This document shows, one piece after another, positions 23,826 to 32,511 of a stretch of DNA of 41,804 nucleotides (position 1 is its first letter; every line of letters begins with the position of its first letter). Below the pieces are notes generated by a model. The model saw only the letters and a list, made by a program, of their open reading frames with translations. It was not told the DNA's origin and did no database searches. A program made the translations under genes and the position numbers. This DNA is from an uncultured Alistipes sp. (GTDB lineage Bacteria; Bacteroidota; Bacteroidia; Bacteroidales; Rikenellaceae): positions 1-41,804 of the forward strand of contig CAAGHX010000134.1 of the NCBI GenBank assembly GCA_900769745.1, written 5' to 3'.

Positions 23826-25037
23826 ATGAAAAGAATTGTATTATTTGTATTTATATCTATTCTTGGTGTCAATTTGTGTGGTGCGCAGGGACTTGGTTAT
23901 GATCGTAAGATAGATATTGGTAATGGACTATATAAAGTTAAAAGTGGTGATTATTATGGCATTATAGATGAGGATGACAATGTGAAGGTGTCAATTGAGT
24001 TTCAAGATTTATTATTTAAAAATGGAAAGGCTCTACTTACTAAAAACGACGTTTTGTATGGTGTTGTCGACTCTTTAGGAAATACAAAAATGTTTGAGCC
24101 CAAATATAAGATACATCCTAAATACAGATATGTATACGATGGATATATAGTAGTTAGTAATATTAAAATGGGCTTTTGGAGTTTCATTAGTGAAGATGGA
24201 GTACCTTTCCGACTGAAATCTAAGATTAAGGGTGTCATTGGAGGCGGTAAATTATTCCCATCAATGTTTTTTGATGTGTCTCCATTTGTTGATGGTATAG
24301 CGGCAGTGTATCTCAACAAGGAGGGATGGAAGCATATCGACAAGAGTGGAACGGAGAGATTCCTATTAGGTGGTAAAAAGGTAAAAGCGTTATTCCGCTC
24401 ATCTGTACATAATGGAGAATGTGTAATTGTGACCGATGAGGGTATTAAACAATATCAGGAAAACTATTCGTCCCAAGCCGTTGTAAAGAGAGTTTTGTCT
24501 TCATCTGCGACGTCACCTATTTTTATAAAGGATTATCCTAATGTTCGGTTATCATATGTTGAGGGAGTTCTTACGTTAGATTCATTGATGCGTGTTTCGA
24601 AGTTTGAGACAGGTCAAGATTCTATAATATTCATAGAAAAACCGCGCAAGGTCGAGGTGGTAGTAGTGGAAGAAGAGGTCGTTGCCCCTGTTGAAGAAAT
24701 TTTGTCACTTAAGGAGTGTATTACGGCTTCTATTGTTTATAAAAATATTCAAGCCAATGAAAATGGACGAGCATACACTGAAATAAAACTAGAAAATATA
24801 TCAGAGGATACTTTGGAGGAATTGTATGTCGTATTAGAGAGTGCAGGAGCTAAAAGAGAGTGGAAGGGTTCGCTAAAAGGTGGTTCTGAGATTAAGTTAT
24901 CATTTAATGTACCTGCCCGTTTTTCAACTGAAACACTCAAAAGAAATATATCAATTCAGATAACTCATAAAGAAGATTCATTGGAACTGGAATCACCCGT
25001 AACGATAAAGAGGTATAATCCAGTTAGAAGTAGATAA
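23826..25037 (+). CDS. Exported protein with WG-like repeats
   Basis: A 403-residue protein with a signal peptide (LFVFISILGVNLCGAQ, cut after Ala20). The N-terminal ~250 residues show WG-type beta repeats: YYGIIDEDDN, LYGVVDSLGN, FWSFISEDG and GWKHIDKSG. An acidic, Val/Glu-rich linker (284-296) precedes an Ig-like C-terminal domain (about 305-403). This is the same general layout (propeller or repeat region plus Ig-like end) as the truncated gene at the left edge. It is the last gene of the T6SS run, nine bases after the kinase, and is followed by a strong terminator. It could act in the periplasm with the kinase sensor part; function unknown. Confidence 0.65.
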   Translation: MKRIVLFVFISILGVNLCGAQGLGYDRKIDIGNGLYKVKSGDYYGIIDEDDNVKVSIEFQDLLFKNGKALLTKNDVLYGVVDSLGNTKMFEPKYKIHPKYRYVYDGYIVVSNIKMGFWSFISEDGVPFRLKSKIKGVIGGGKLFPSMFFDVSPFVDGIAAVYLNKEGWKHIDKSGTERFLLGGKKVKALFRSSVHNGECVIVTDEGIKQYQENYSSQAVVKRVLSSSATSPIFIKDYPNVRLSYVEGVLTLDSLMRVSKFETGQDSIIFIEKPRKVEVVVVEEEVVAPVEEILSLKECITASIVYKNIQANENGRAYTEIKLENISEDTLEELYVVLESAGAKREWKGSLKGGSEIKLSFNVPARFSTETLKRNISIQITHKEDSLELESPVTIKRYNPVRSR

Positions 25038-25061
25038 TATATATAAGTGATATTTATAGGT

Positions 25062-25110
25062 TGTCAAACAGTGCAAAAATTTGAGTTTTGTGCTGTTTGA
25101 CATTTTTTTT
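25062..25110 (+). terminator. Strong intrinsic terminator at end of T6SS block
   Basis: A 17-bp stem (25062-25078 with 25086-25102) made of perfect pairs plus two adjacent G-U pairs, a seven-base loop, and then a run of eight T (25103-25110). It starts 25 bases after the stop of the last T6SS-block gene and ends transcription before the G+C-richer peptidoglycan operon. Confidence 0.9.
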
Positions 25111-25264
25111 GTTTTGAGCTTATATGCAAGTTGAATGATATAGATTAATTATGTACTAATTCTGTGTTTATAATAAATAGTTCGATTTTTATTCAAATTG
25201 AAACAATAGCCTTTGTGCGTGATGTTTTTCTGACGTATAGATAGAGTTTTCTCGAAGAATTTGT

Positions 25265-25272
25265 TAATTTTG
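25265..25272 (+). promoter_or_regulatory. Bacteroidetes-type -7 box TAATTTTG
   Basis: TAATTTTG fits the Bacteroidetes -7 consensus TAnnTTTG and lies 51 bases before the ATG of the DUF6454-like gene. The -33 box is not clear. The remaining intergenic DNA (25111-25264) is A+T-rich with no visible gene; this is where the base composition shifts. Confidence 0.45.
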
Positions 25273-25323
25273 TAGGAGTGTAGGCTCTCGGTGGGGCTGC
25301 GCGCCTAAAACTATTTGTAGAGT

Positions 25324-26268
25324 ATGAAACGTATTTGCACATATATATTGATGATGGTGGCGAGTGTCGCGGTTTGCTCGGCCGCATATGCCGCTAAGCC
25401 ATTGCCGAAGCAGGGCAAGAGGGTAGTGAAGGCTTTGATGGCGACCGAGCCTGAGGAGTGGCAGCTTATAGGGTCTGTGGACCTTAAGTTCGACACCTAT
25501 CATCCGCAGGGAATGTTGAAGGTGGGCGATACGTTCTACATCACCACCGTCAAGGTTGACCGCCGTCCGCGTTACTCTCGCCAGGGCAAGCAGGTGAGTG
25601 TTATGGACGAGGGTGCCGGCAAGGGTTATCTTATGCAGTTTGATGCCGATGGCAACCTGCTCAAGCGCATAGAGCTTTGCGAGGGGGCGATTTTCCATCC
25701 TGGCGGAATGGATTTCGATGGTCGATACATCTGGGTGCCCATCACAAAGTACTATCCATATAGTCGCTCGCTGATAGTGAGGGTTGATGCCCGCACCCAT
25801 CAGGTTGAGAAGGTTTGCTATGTCGATGATTCGATAGGTGCGATTATACACGACAGCGATAACAATATCCTTGTCGGTGCCAATTGGGATGCCGATGAGT
25901 TCCTCACTTGGCAGCTCGATGGCAAGCTGAGGGTAAAAGATGCAAAACTCTCTGCTGCTGAGCGTCGCCACGCCAACACTGCCAAGCATCTGGCCATACA
26001 GGATAGCAAATATATTGGCGACGGCAAGATGGTGGGCTTTGGATTGAAAAGCAGCGCCAAAGGACGTATAGGAGGCTTTGATGTAATCGACACTCGTACT
26101 TTCGAGAAGCTTCGCTCGGCCGACATTGAGCTTCGCACACCCCGCAAGGCGATAGTTTCGGGCAACCCCTCGACAATCGAGATTATGGGTGACAAGATGC
26201 GACTCTATTTTGCTCCCGAGGACAACAAAACCACACTCTACATCTACCAAACACAGATTAAAAAATAG
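25324..26268 (+). CDS. Exported DUF6454-like beta-propeller protein
   Basis: A 314-residue protein with a signal peptide (ICTYILMMVASVAVCSAAYA). The mature part looks like a beta-propeller: HPQGMLKVGDTFYITTVKV, GYLMQFDADGNLLKRIEL, FHPGGMDFDGRYIWVPITKY, RVDARTHQVEKV and GFDVIDTRTFEKL. I associate this pattern with the DUF6454 family, though from memory and not from a search. It opens a unit of peptidoglycan-peptide enzymes 22 bases ahead of the NlpC/P60 gene. It would act in the periplasm as a binding or hydrolytic propeller. No catalytic residues are identified. Confidence 0.7.
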   Translation: MKRICTYILMMVASVAVCSAAYAAKPLPKQGKRVVKALMATEPEEWQLIGSVDLKFDTYHPQGMLKVGDTFYITTVKVDRRPRYSRQGKQVSVMDEGAGKGYLMQFDADGNLLKRIELCEGAIFHPGGMDFDGRYIWVPITKYYPYSRSLIVRVDARTHQVEKVCYVDDSIGAIIHDSDNNILVGANWDADEFLTWQLDGKLRVKDAKLSAAERRHANTAKHLAIQDSKYIGDGKMVGFGLKSSAKGRIGGFDVIDTRTFEKLRSADIELRTPRKAIVSGNPSTIEIMGDKMRLYFAPEDNKTTLYIYQTQIKK

Positions 26269-26290
26269 AAACAAGTAATATCCTTTCGCA

Positions 26291-27493
26291 ATGAAAAAGT
26301 TTTTTTTCTCACTGATGGCTATCGCTCTGGCTGTGGGCACAACCCTTTCAGCTTCGGCCGATAATCGTACAATGCCGGCAGAGGTGCAGCGTCTGCACGA
26401 CGAGATTCGTGCCGAGTTTGCGCCCGACAAGCGAGTAGCTACATTTGATGTCGATTACACCTTCTCCGACAAAAACGTGATGCTTCGTGGCCAGACCACA
26501 TCTATCGAGGCTAAGAATAAATTAGTCATCACACTCCGTAAGATGGGCTACAACGTGATGGATTGCATAGCCACTCTGCCCGACGAGGAGTCGTTGAATG
26601 GCAAGACTTTGGGTATCATCAACCTCTCGACCTGCGCTCTGCGTTCGGCACCAGAGTATTCGGCCGAGATGGTTACTCAGGCCCTGCTCGGTATGCCAGT
26701 AAAGCTGCTCGAGCGTGATGGCTGGTATCGCTTGCAGACTCCCGATGGTTATCTGTCGTGGAGCAGCCGTGTGGGCGTGCACCCCGTAACTCAGCAGGAG
26801 TACGATGCTTGGAACGGTGCCGAGAAGGTTATCGTTACCACTCACCACTCATTTGCATATAAGGAGCCTAAGGCTGGTGCCGATGTGGTGTCGGATATCG
26901 TTGGCGGTAACCGCCTCTGCTATGAGGGCGAGAAGGGTAAATACTTCAAGGTGAGCTATCCCGATGGTCGCGTGGGTTATATCCTCCGTTCGGAGGCTAT
27001 GCGCGAGAGCGAGTGGCGTGAGAATCTCAAGCAGGATGCTGAGTCGATTATCGCAACAGCCAAGAGCTTGATTGGCGTGCCATATCTTTGGGGTGGCACA
27101 TCGTCGAAGGGCGTGGATTGCAGCGGTCTGATGCGTACATCGCTCTTCATGCACGATATCATTATCCCTCGCGATGCTTCGCAGCAGGCCTACACAGGCG
27201 AGCATATCGACATCGCTCCCGATTTCAGCAACCTCCAGCCAGGCGATTTGCTCTTCTTTGGCTCGAAGGCTACCGAGACACGCAAGGAGAGAGTTGTTCA
27301 CGTTGCAATGTATATGGGTGGCAAGCGATTTATCCACTCGCAGGGCGATGTGAGAATCAATAGCTTCGACCCCGATGATGAGCTCTACGATGCCTACAAC
27401 TTGGGTCGTCTGCTCTTTGCGGCACGCGTGCTGCCTTACATCAACAAGCAGCCTTCGCTCAACACTACAGCTACAAATCCTTTCTACAAATAG
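26291..27493 (+). CDS. NlpC/P60 endopeptidase with SH3-like domains
   Basis: A 400-residue exported enzyme (signal MKKFFFSLMAIALAVGTTLS to ASA). Two bacterial SH3-like regions (about 108-165 and 180-235) precede an NlpC/P60 domain (about 250-385). The catalytic triad is visible: Cys277 in GVDCSGLM, His337 in VVHVAMYMG and His349 in RFIHSQGD. The family cleaves gamma-D-Glu to diamino acid bonds of murein peptides, releasing L-Ala-D-Glu. The gene is followed 20 bases later by a dipeptide epimerase that uses this product. This pairing is known in Bacteroides and Bacillus (YkfC/YkfB). It acts in the periplasm. Confidence 0.92.
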   Translation: MKKFFFSLMAIALAVGTTLSASADNRTMPAEVQRLHDEIRAEFAPDKRVATFDVDYTFSDKNVMLRGQTTSIEAKNKLVITLRKMGYNVMDCIATLPDEESLNGKTLGIINLSTCALRSAPEYSAEMVTQALLGMPVKLLERDGWYRLQTPDGYLSWSSRVGVHPVTQQEYDAWNGAEKVIVTTHHSFAYKEPKAGADVVSDIVGGNRLCYEGEKGKYFKVSYPDGRVGYILRSEAMRESEWRENLKQDAESIIATAKSLIGVPYLWGGTSSKGVDCSGLMRTSLFMHDIIIPRDASQQAYTGEHIDIAPDFSNLQPGDLLFFGSKATETRKERVVHVAMYMGGKRFIHSQGDVRINSFDPDDELYDAYNLGRLLFAARVLPYINKQPSLNTTATNPFYK

Positions 27494-27513
27494 AGATAAA
27501 ACACACACAAACT

Positions 27514-28671
27514 ATGGCTACACGAAAAGAGTTTTTACGAACAATGGCTTGCACTACATTGGCTGCTGGCCTTGGAATCGGCTGCAACAACAGCAAGACT
27601 CCTATTTTTAACATAAATCGCGGAGGCGTGGGCTCGCGTATGACACTTCGTTACTACCCTTATGAGCTTCAACTGCGCCACACATTCACCGTTGCAACCA
27701 ACTCTCGCACCACCACACAAGGCGTGCAGGTAGAGATTGAGTATGAGGGTTTGGTGGGCTATGGCGAGGCCTCTATGCCACCATACTTGCAGAAGGAGTT
27801 GGGAACGCTGGAGAGCGTGCAGCTGTTCCTGAAACGTGTGCAGGATATCATCGGCGAGTTTGACGACCCATTCAAGTTGGAGGAGATTCTCGCTCGCATC
27901 GACTCTATGTCGGAGAGCGATGCAGCGGCAAAGGCTGCTGTCGATATCGCTCTGCATGACTTGGTTGGTAAGATGTTGGGAGCACCTTGGTATAAGATAT
28001 GGGGATTCGATGCTGCGAAGGCTCCATCTACAACATTCACAATCGGTATCGATACCCCCGATGTGGTACGTGCCAAGACCAAGGAGTGTGCCGAGAAGTT
28101 CAATATCCTGAAGGTCAAGCTCGGTCGCGATAACGACAAGGAGATGATTGAGACTATCCGCTCGGTTACCAACCTGCCTATCGCCATCGATGCTAACCAG
28201 GGCTGGAAGGATAAGAAGTATGCTCTCGATATGATTCATTGGCTCAATGAGCGAGGAATTGTGATGATTGAGCAGCCTATGCCAAAGACTCAGATTGACG
28301 ACATCGCTTGGGTTACCGAGCATAGCCCGTTGCCAGTCTTTGCCGATGAGTCTATCCAACGTCTGAGCGACGTGGCGGCACAGAAGGGTGTGTTCTCGGG
28401 TATTAACATCAAGCTGATGAAGTGTACAGGTATGCGCGAGGCGTGGAAGATGCTCAACTTGGCTCGTGCCCTCGATATGAAGGTTATGATTGGCTGTATG
28501 ACCGAGACATCGTGCGCCTGCTCGGCTGCGGCACAGCTCTCGCCAGCGGTAGATTTTGCCGATTTGGACGGTAACCTGCTTATCGGTAACGATATCTTCC
28601 GAGGTATGGAGGTTGTGAAGGGTAAGATTACTATCCCCGACCTGCCAGGTATCGGTGTTGTGAAACTATAA
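27514..28671 (+). CDS. Dipeptide (L-Ala-D/L-Glu-type) epimerase
   Basis: A 385-residue enolase-superfamily enzyme. Active-site features are all present: KVK at 200-202 (base Lys202), metal ligands Asp226 (AIDAN), Glu253 (IEQP) and Asp278 (FADES), the second base Lys300 (GINIK) and a late DLDG (351-ish) that binds the dipeptide. It converts L-Ala-D-Glu to L-Ala-L-Glu so peptidases can use it. The first ~25 residues (RKEFLRTMACTTLAAGLGIG then Cys24) look like an RR-less Tat-like or lipoprotein signal, suggesting an envelope location as in some Bacteroidetes homologues. The gene is flanked by NlpC/P60 and transglutaminase genes. Confidence 0.88.
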   Translation: MATRKEFLRTMACTTLAAGLGIGCNNSKTPIFNINRGGVGSRMTLRYYPYELQLRHTFTVATNSRTTTQGVQVEIEYEGLVGYGEASMPPYLQKELGTLESVQLFLKRVQDIIGEFDDPFKLEEILARIDSMSESDAAAKAAVDIALHDLVGKMLGAPWYKIWGFDAAKAPSTTFTIGIDTPDVVRAKTKECAEKFNILKVKLGRDNDKEMIETIRSVTNLPIAIDANQGWKDKKYALDMIHWLNERGIVMIEQPMPKTQIDDIAWVTEHSPLPVFADESIQRLSDVAAQKGVFSGINIKLMKCTGMREAWKMLNLARALDMKVMIGCMTETSCACSAAAQLSPAVDFADLDGNLLIGNDIFRGMEVVKGKITIPDLPGIGVVKL

Positions 28672-28683
28672 ATCATGTAAGCT

Positions 28684-30021
28684 ATGAAACGATATATTAT
28701 CATCGCCCTTGCTCTGATAGCTTCGGTTGGTTGCACAGAGCAGAAACCTGTGAAGGATTATAGCTGGGAGAAGGATTTGCACGAGCGTCTGCTTGTTGAT
28801 TTCACCCAGAACGAGGAGCAGATTAAAAACTATATCAGCCGCTATATCCCCGATGTGAGTGACGAGCAGTTGCGCAAGTGGGAGGAGTCGAAGGCTTTGG
28901 AGTATATGATACTCGATGGCCAGAAGCGTTACTTCCGTTATGCGGGTCAGAATCTCTTCCGCATCGACAAGGAGTGTAGCATCATCAAGAATGGCCCTGC
29001 TTCGGGTGACCCATCGGCCGGGGAGGAGACAACAGAGGAGCGTCATATCAATCAGATTATGGACGATGTGAATAGCTCGGGCAACCATATAGTGCAGCCT
29101 AAGCGCCTGCGCATCACCTACACCATCTCGGTAAAGCCCGATATGGTACCTGCGGGTGAGATGGTGCGTTGCTGGCTCCCTTATCCTCGTACCGACCACC
29201 CTCGTCAAAAGGATGTGAAGCTGATTTCAACCTCTCTGCCAGAGTATAAGATTGCTCCTGAGAAGTATAGCCACACAACTCTTTATATGGAGCAGCCAGC
29301 CGTTGCGGGCGAGCCAACCGTATTCTCAGAGACTTTCGAGTACACTATCTGTGGCGAGTGGCATAAGATTGACCCCGAGAAGATTGAGCCATACAACACC
29401 AACTCAAAGGAGTATAAGAAGTACACCTCGGAGCGAGAGAAGCATATCATCTTCACCCCCGAGATGCGCGCTCTTGCTGCTAAGCTCACCGAGGGCGAGA
29501 CAAACCCATACCTCAAGGCGAAGAAGATCTTTACTTGGATTAACGAAAACTTCCCTTGGGCATCGGCTCGTGAGTACTCTACAATCGAGAATATCCCCGA
29601 GTATGTTGTGGCGAATGGTCACGGCGACTGCGGTCAGGTGACTCTGTTGTTTGTTACCTTGTGCCGTATCTGCGGTATCCCAGCCCACTTCCAGAGCGGT
29701 TTTGTGGTACATCCCGACTGGTGGAACCTTCACGATTGGGGCCAGGTATATTTCGAGCCTTATGGATGGGTACCTGTTGACCAGTCGTTTGGTGTCCGCG
29801 ACTATGCCGACTCGGAGGCTGAGCGTGACTACTTCCTCGGTGGAGTGGACTCTTGGCGTATGATTGTCAATTCGGACTACGGCATGCCTCTCTACCCAAA
29901 GAAGATTTACCCACGCAGCGAGACTGTCGATTTCCAGCGTGGCGAGGTTGAGTGGAGCGGAGGTAACCTCTACTTCCCAACTTGGAACTACTCAATGAAG
30001 ATGCAACTTTTGGAGGAGTAA
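28684..30021 (+). CDS. Transglutaminase-like lipoprotein
   Basis: A 445-residue protein with a lipobox (IALALIASVGC, Cys17). The transglutaminase-like core (about 280-370) shows the Cys-His-Asp triad: Cys316 in HGDCGQVT, His350 in WNLHDWGQ and Asp366 in VPVDQSFG. Ahead of it is a beta-rich domain with RCWLPYPRTDHPRQ typical of bacterial transglutaminase-like enzymes. These mostly hydrolyse peptide bonds rather than crosslink. The gene is 12 bases after the epimerase, so it likely works in the same murein-peptide pathway at the periplasmic membrane face. Confidence 0.85.
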   Translation: MKRYIIIALALIASVGCTEQKPVKDYSWEKDLHERLLVDFTQNEEQIKNYISRYIPDVSDEQLRKWEESKALEYMILDGQKRYFRYAGQNLFRIDKECSIIKNGPASGDPSAGEETTEERHINQIMDDVNSSGNHIVQPKRLRITYTISVKPDMVPAGEMVRCWLPYPRTDHPRQKDVKLISTSLPEYKIAPEKYSHTTLYMEQPAVAGEPTVFSETFEYTICGEWHKIDPEKIEPYNTNSKEYKKYTSEREKHIIFTPEMRALAAKLTEGETNPYLKAKKIFTWINENFPWASAREYSTIENIPEYVVANGHGDCGQVTLLFVTLCRICGIPAHFQSGFVVHPDWWNLHDWGQVYFEPYGWVPVDQSFGVRDYADSEAERDYFLGGVDSWRMIVNSDYGMPLYPKKIYPRSETVDFQRGEVEWSGGNLYFPTWNYSMKMQLLEE

Positions 30022-30028
30022 TATAGTA

Positions 30029-30235
30029 GTGATACCACCTAATATTGAAGAATCTACTGCCGAGGAGCGCAGGGCGTTTGTCGTAGAGCAGTGGAAGTGT
30101 CTGCACAACTGCGAGTTATGCGGTAAGTGTAGCATCTTAAAGGGGCGTAATGCCGAGTTGGTCTACGCCGATTATATCGAAGGCGTGCGCTCATATATGG
30201 ATATCACATTTGAATTGAGAAATCGCACTCGATAG
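30029..30235 (+). CDS. Small Cys-rich protein of unknown function
   Basis: A 68-residue ORF with a GTG start seven bases after the transglutaminase stop; there is no ATG at a suitable place. It has a compact Cys cluster (CLHNCELCGKCSIL, about 24-37) then GRNAELVYADYIEGVRSYMD. Such a spacing could bind a metal or Fe-S cluster. The charged, ordered sequence and tight spacing argue for a real gene. No family is recognised with confidence. The gap to the next gene holds a terminator. Confidence 0.6.
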   Translation: MIPPNIEESTAEERRAFVVEQWKCLHNCELCGKCSILKGRNAELVYADYIEGVRSYMDITFELRNRTR

Positions 30236-30309
30236 GGCGTTGTTACCAGGTATCGCAACTTAAGATGCCCCCTTCTAGTGTAGAGTTTGCGAAATATTTT
30301 TAAGCGATA

Positions 30310-30349
30310 ACGCTGCCGACACTAATAAGATGTCGGTGGCGTTTTTTTT
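30310..30349 (+). terminator. Intrinsic terminator after the murein-peptide operon
   Basis: A 12-bp stem (30310-30321 with 30331-30342, including two G-U pairs), a nine-base loop and a run of eight T (30342-30349). It closes the operon that starts at 25324. Confidence 0.88.
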
Positions 30350-30404
30350 GTGCTACAAGGTCCAAATTATAGTCAAAATGGTTATGATATTTTCAGAAAA
30401 AGGT

Positions 30405-30412
30405 TAACTTTG
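30405..30412 (+). promoter_or_regulatory. Bacteroidetes-type -7 box TAACTTTG
   Basis: TAACTTTG matches TAnnTTTG and lies 26 bases before the ATG of the DUF5020 gene, just after the upstream terminator. The -33 element is not obvious. Confidence 0.5.
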
Positions 30413-30438
30413 TAGAGAGTAATAAAAACTACACAACT

Positions 30439-31191
30439 ATGAAAAAGCTCCTTTTTGTTTCGTTATTTGTGGCAATATGCGGCATTGCATCGGCCCAGAA
30501 TGTGCAGTTGCACTACGATTTAGGAAAGTCACTCTACAGCGGGCTGCAGTCCAGCGAGTCTTCGTTTGGTCGTGCCCCTCTCACCACTACAGTCGAGATG
30601 TTTCGTCCCGACGGCTTCGGAAGTACATTCTTCTTTATCGATATGGACTATAACTCTGGCGTGAAGGGCGCATATTGGGAAATTGCTCGCGAGCTCAACT
30701 TCTGGCAGCAGAGCAAGGCCGACTGGCTCTCTGTTCACTTGGAGTATAATGGTGGCCTTAACATGCCATCAGCGGGCCTTGGCACATCGTTCAACAATAG
30801 CTGGTTGGGCGGTTTGACCTACTCGGGCCACTCGAAGGATTTCAGCAAGACTTGGTCGATTTCGATGATGTATAAGTATATCCCTCACACTGTAACTACC
30901 GCAGGCAAGGCTGCTGAGAACAACTTCCAGATTACAGGTGTGTGGGGCATCAATTTCGCACATAGCTGGCTTACCTACTCTGGTTTTATCGATTTCTGGC
31001 GTGAGTGGCGTCCATGGCAGGATACATCACACATCCTTTTGTCGGAGCATCAGTTGTGGGTTAATCTCAACAATATCAAGGGCTGGGATAAGGTTAACCT
31101 CAGCATCGGTACCGAGGTGGAGTTCTCTAATAACTTTGTTGCCAACGGATTCTATGCGATTCCTACTTTGGCTGCAAAGTGGACATTCTAA
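30439..31191 (+). CDS. DUF5020-family outer-membrane protein
   Basis: A 250-residue protein with a signal peptide (LLFVSLFVAICGIASAQ). The mature part is a barrel of about a dozen strands. It includes the TTVEMFRPDGFGSTFFFIDM stretch (about 54-73) that I associate with DUF5020, a family likened to Tsx nucleoside channels, and it ends in an aromatic strand AAKWTF. It should sit in the outer membrane. It is a single-gene unit with its own -7 box and a terminator shared with the convergent hyd operon. Confidence 0.82.
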   Translation: MKKLLFVSLFVAICGIASAQNVQLHYDLGKSLYSGLQSSESSFGRAPLTTTVEMFRPDGFGSTFFFIDMDYNSGVKGAYWEIARELNFWQQSKADWLSVHLEYNGGLNMPSAGLGTSFNNSWLGGLTYSGHSKDFSKTWSISMMYKYIPHTVTTAGKAAENNFQITGVWGINFAHSWLTYSGFIDFWREWRPWQDTSHILLSEHQLWVNLNNIKGWDKVNLSIGTEVEFSNNFVANGFYAIPTLAAKWTF

Positions 31192-31241
31192 TATGAGCGA
31201 GTATAACAGACGTTGTTGTACACACTCATAGAATTAAATTA

Positions 31242-31281
31242 AGAATGGGGTTGCTAACTTTTCGTTAAGCAACCCCATTCT
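31242..31281. terminator. Bidirectional terminator between DUF5020 gene and hydF
   Basis: A perfect 14-bp inverted repeat (31242-31255 with 31268-31281) sits between two convergent genes, 51 bases after one stop and four bases beyond the other. The + strand has a short T tract (gtttta) after it. Confidence 0.82.
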
Positions 31282-31284
31282 GTT

Positions 31285-32511
31285 TTATGCATCGGTCTTT
31301 ACCTTGCCAAGAATACCCTGCAGTGCCGCTATGGTCACTCCGTAGTTGGTAATGGGTACGCCCTGCGATTTGGCCTGCGCTATGCGGCTAAGCACGTGGC
31401 GGCGGTTGAACATGCATGCTCCGCAGTGAATCACCACGTCGTATGGCGTTAAGTCGGCAGGGAACTCGTTGCCCGCCACAATATCAATCTTCAGCTCCTC
31501 GCCCGCCTTGCGACGCAACATTCGGGGCAGTTTCACACGACCTATATCCTCGCTCTTGGGGGCGTGAGCGCACGCCTCGGCTATGAGTACACGCGACGAA
31601 GCGGTTAGATTCTGGATAGCCTTGGCTCCCGCCACAAACTCCTCAATATCACCCTTGTATCGGGCAAAAAGTATCGAGAACGAAGTGAGAATTGAGCTCT
31701 CGGGCTTTAGCGCATAGACCTTGTCAAACGCCTGCGAATCGGTGACGATGAGCTTTGGCGGCTGCGACAACGATGCCAGCGCATCGGCCATCTGCTCGGC
31801 TGTGCAGCATATCGCCATACAACCTCTCTCAAGCAACTCCCTGAGGGTTTGTGCCTGAGGCTTAATGAGTCGGCCTTGTGGTGCTTGCGCATCCTGTGGC
31901 ATTACGAGCATCACCAAATCGCCACTCTGGCAAAATCCCTCGGTAATTAATCGCTCCTCGCCTTTGTGGTGTGCAGCGATGGCACTGCGCAGCTGCTCTA
32001 TGCCCTCGCCGGCGGTGGCACTTGTAATGATTGGCGTAAGGCCCGTTGCGTGGCTAATCTGCTCGCTTAGGCTATTTACGTCTGCTATTGTGTCGCACTT
32101 CGAGATAACCGCTATGGTGGCAATATCTCTTGCTTTCAGCTCCTCGATTAGCTTTAGCTCCACCTCCGTAGGCTCGGCAGCAAAGAGCACAAGAGCCACA
32201 TCGGCCTTGGCCATAGCCTCGCGTGAGCGTTGTACTCGCTCCTTGCCGAGGGTTGTATAGTCGTCGAGGCCTGGGGTGTCAATCAGTAACGATGCTCCCA
32301 CCTCTGGCAACTCCATCGCCTTGCTTACGGGGTCAGTTGTCGTGCCGGCCACATCCGATACTATGGATACAGGCTGGCCCACGATGGCATTCAGCAGCGA
32401 CGATTTGCCGCTGTTGCACTTGCCGAATAGAGCCACGCAGAAACGCTCGGCATTGGGGGTGTTATTTAAGGTAGGGCTCTGCATATTAGAATCTGAAATC
32501 TCGTTTGCCAT
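31285..32511 (-). CDS. hydF: HydF, [FeFe]-hydrogenase maturation GTPase
   Basis: A 408-residue protein. The N-terminal GTPase domain has a P-loop GKCNSGKSSLL (about 31-41), G2 AGTTTD, G3 DTPGLDD and G4 SKCD. The C-terminal cluster-binding part has CAH and, ~50 residues later, HCGAC, which fits the HydF CxH...HCxxC ligand set. HydF is the scaffold on which the 2Fe subcluster is built before transfer to the hydrogenase. Its start lies 26 bases inside the hydG end, so the genes are coupled. It is the last gene of the hyd operon. Confidence 0.93.
   Translation of the reverse strand: MANEISDSNMQSPTLNNTPNAERFCVALFGKCNSGKSSLLNAIVGQPVSIVSDVAGTTTDPVSKAMELPEVGASLLIDTPGLDDYTTLGKERVQRSREAMAKADVALVLFAAEPTEVELKLIEELKARDIATIAVISKCDTIADVNSLSEQISHATGLTPIITSATAGEGIEQLRSAIAAHHKGEERLITEGFCQSGDLVMLVMPQDAQAPQGRLIKPQAQTLRELLERGCMAICCTAEQMADALASLSQPPKLIVTDSQAFDKVYALKPESSILTSFSILFARYKGDIEEFVAGAKAIQNLTASSRVLIAEACAHAPKSEDIGRVKLPRMLRRKAGEELKIDIVAGNEFPADLTPYDVVIHCGACMFNRRHVLSRIAQAKSQGVPITNYGVTIAALQGILGKVKTDA

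Noticed and set aside
1..25037. Extracellular contractile injection system or phage tail instead of T6SS
   Set aside because: TssB/TssC, TssH, TssK, TssE, TssF and DUF4280/VgrG are present, and there is no tape measure, tail fibre, capsid or lysis gene.
25264..26430. Long - strand open frame (388 codons) opposite the DUF6454-like gene
   Set aside because: It is opposite a gene with a clear signal peptide and family-like pattern. The translation is low-complexity in style with no domain, as is usual for antisense frames in G+C-richer DNA.
27535..28359. Long - strand open frame (274 codons) opposite the epimerase gene
   Set aside because: It is antisense to a gene with all active-site motifs intact, and the translation has no recognisable domain.
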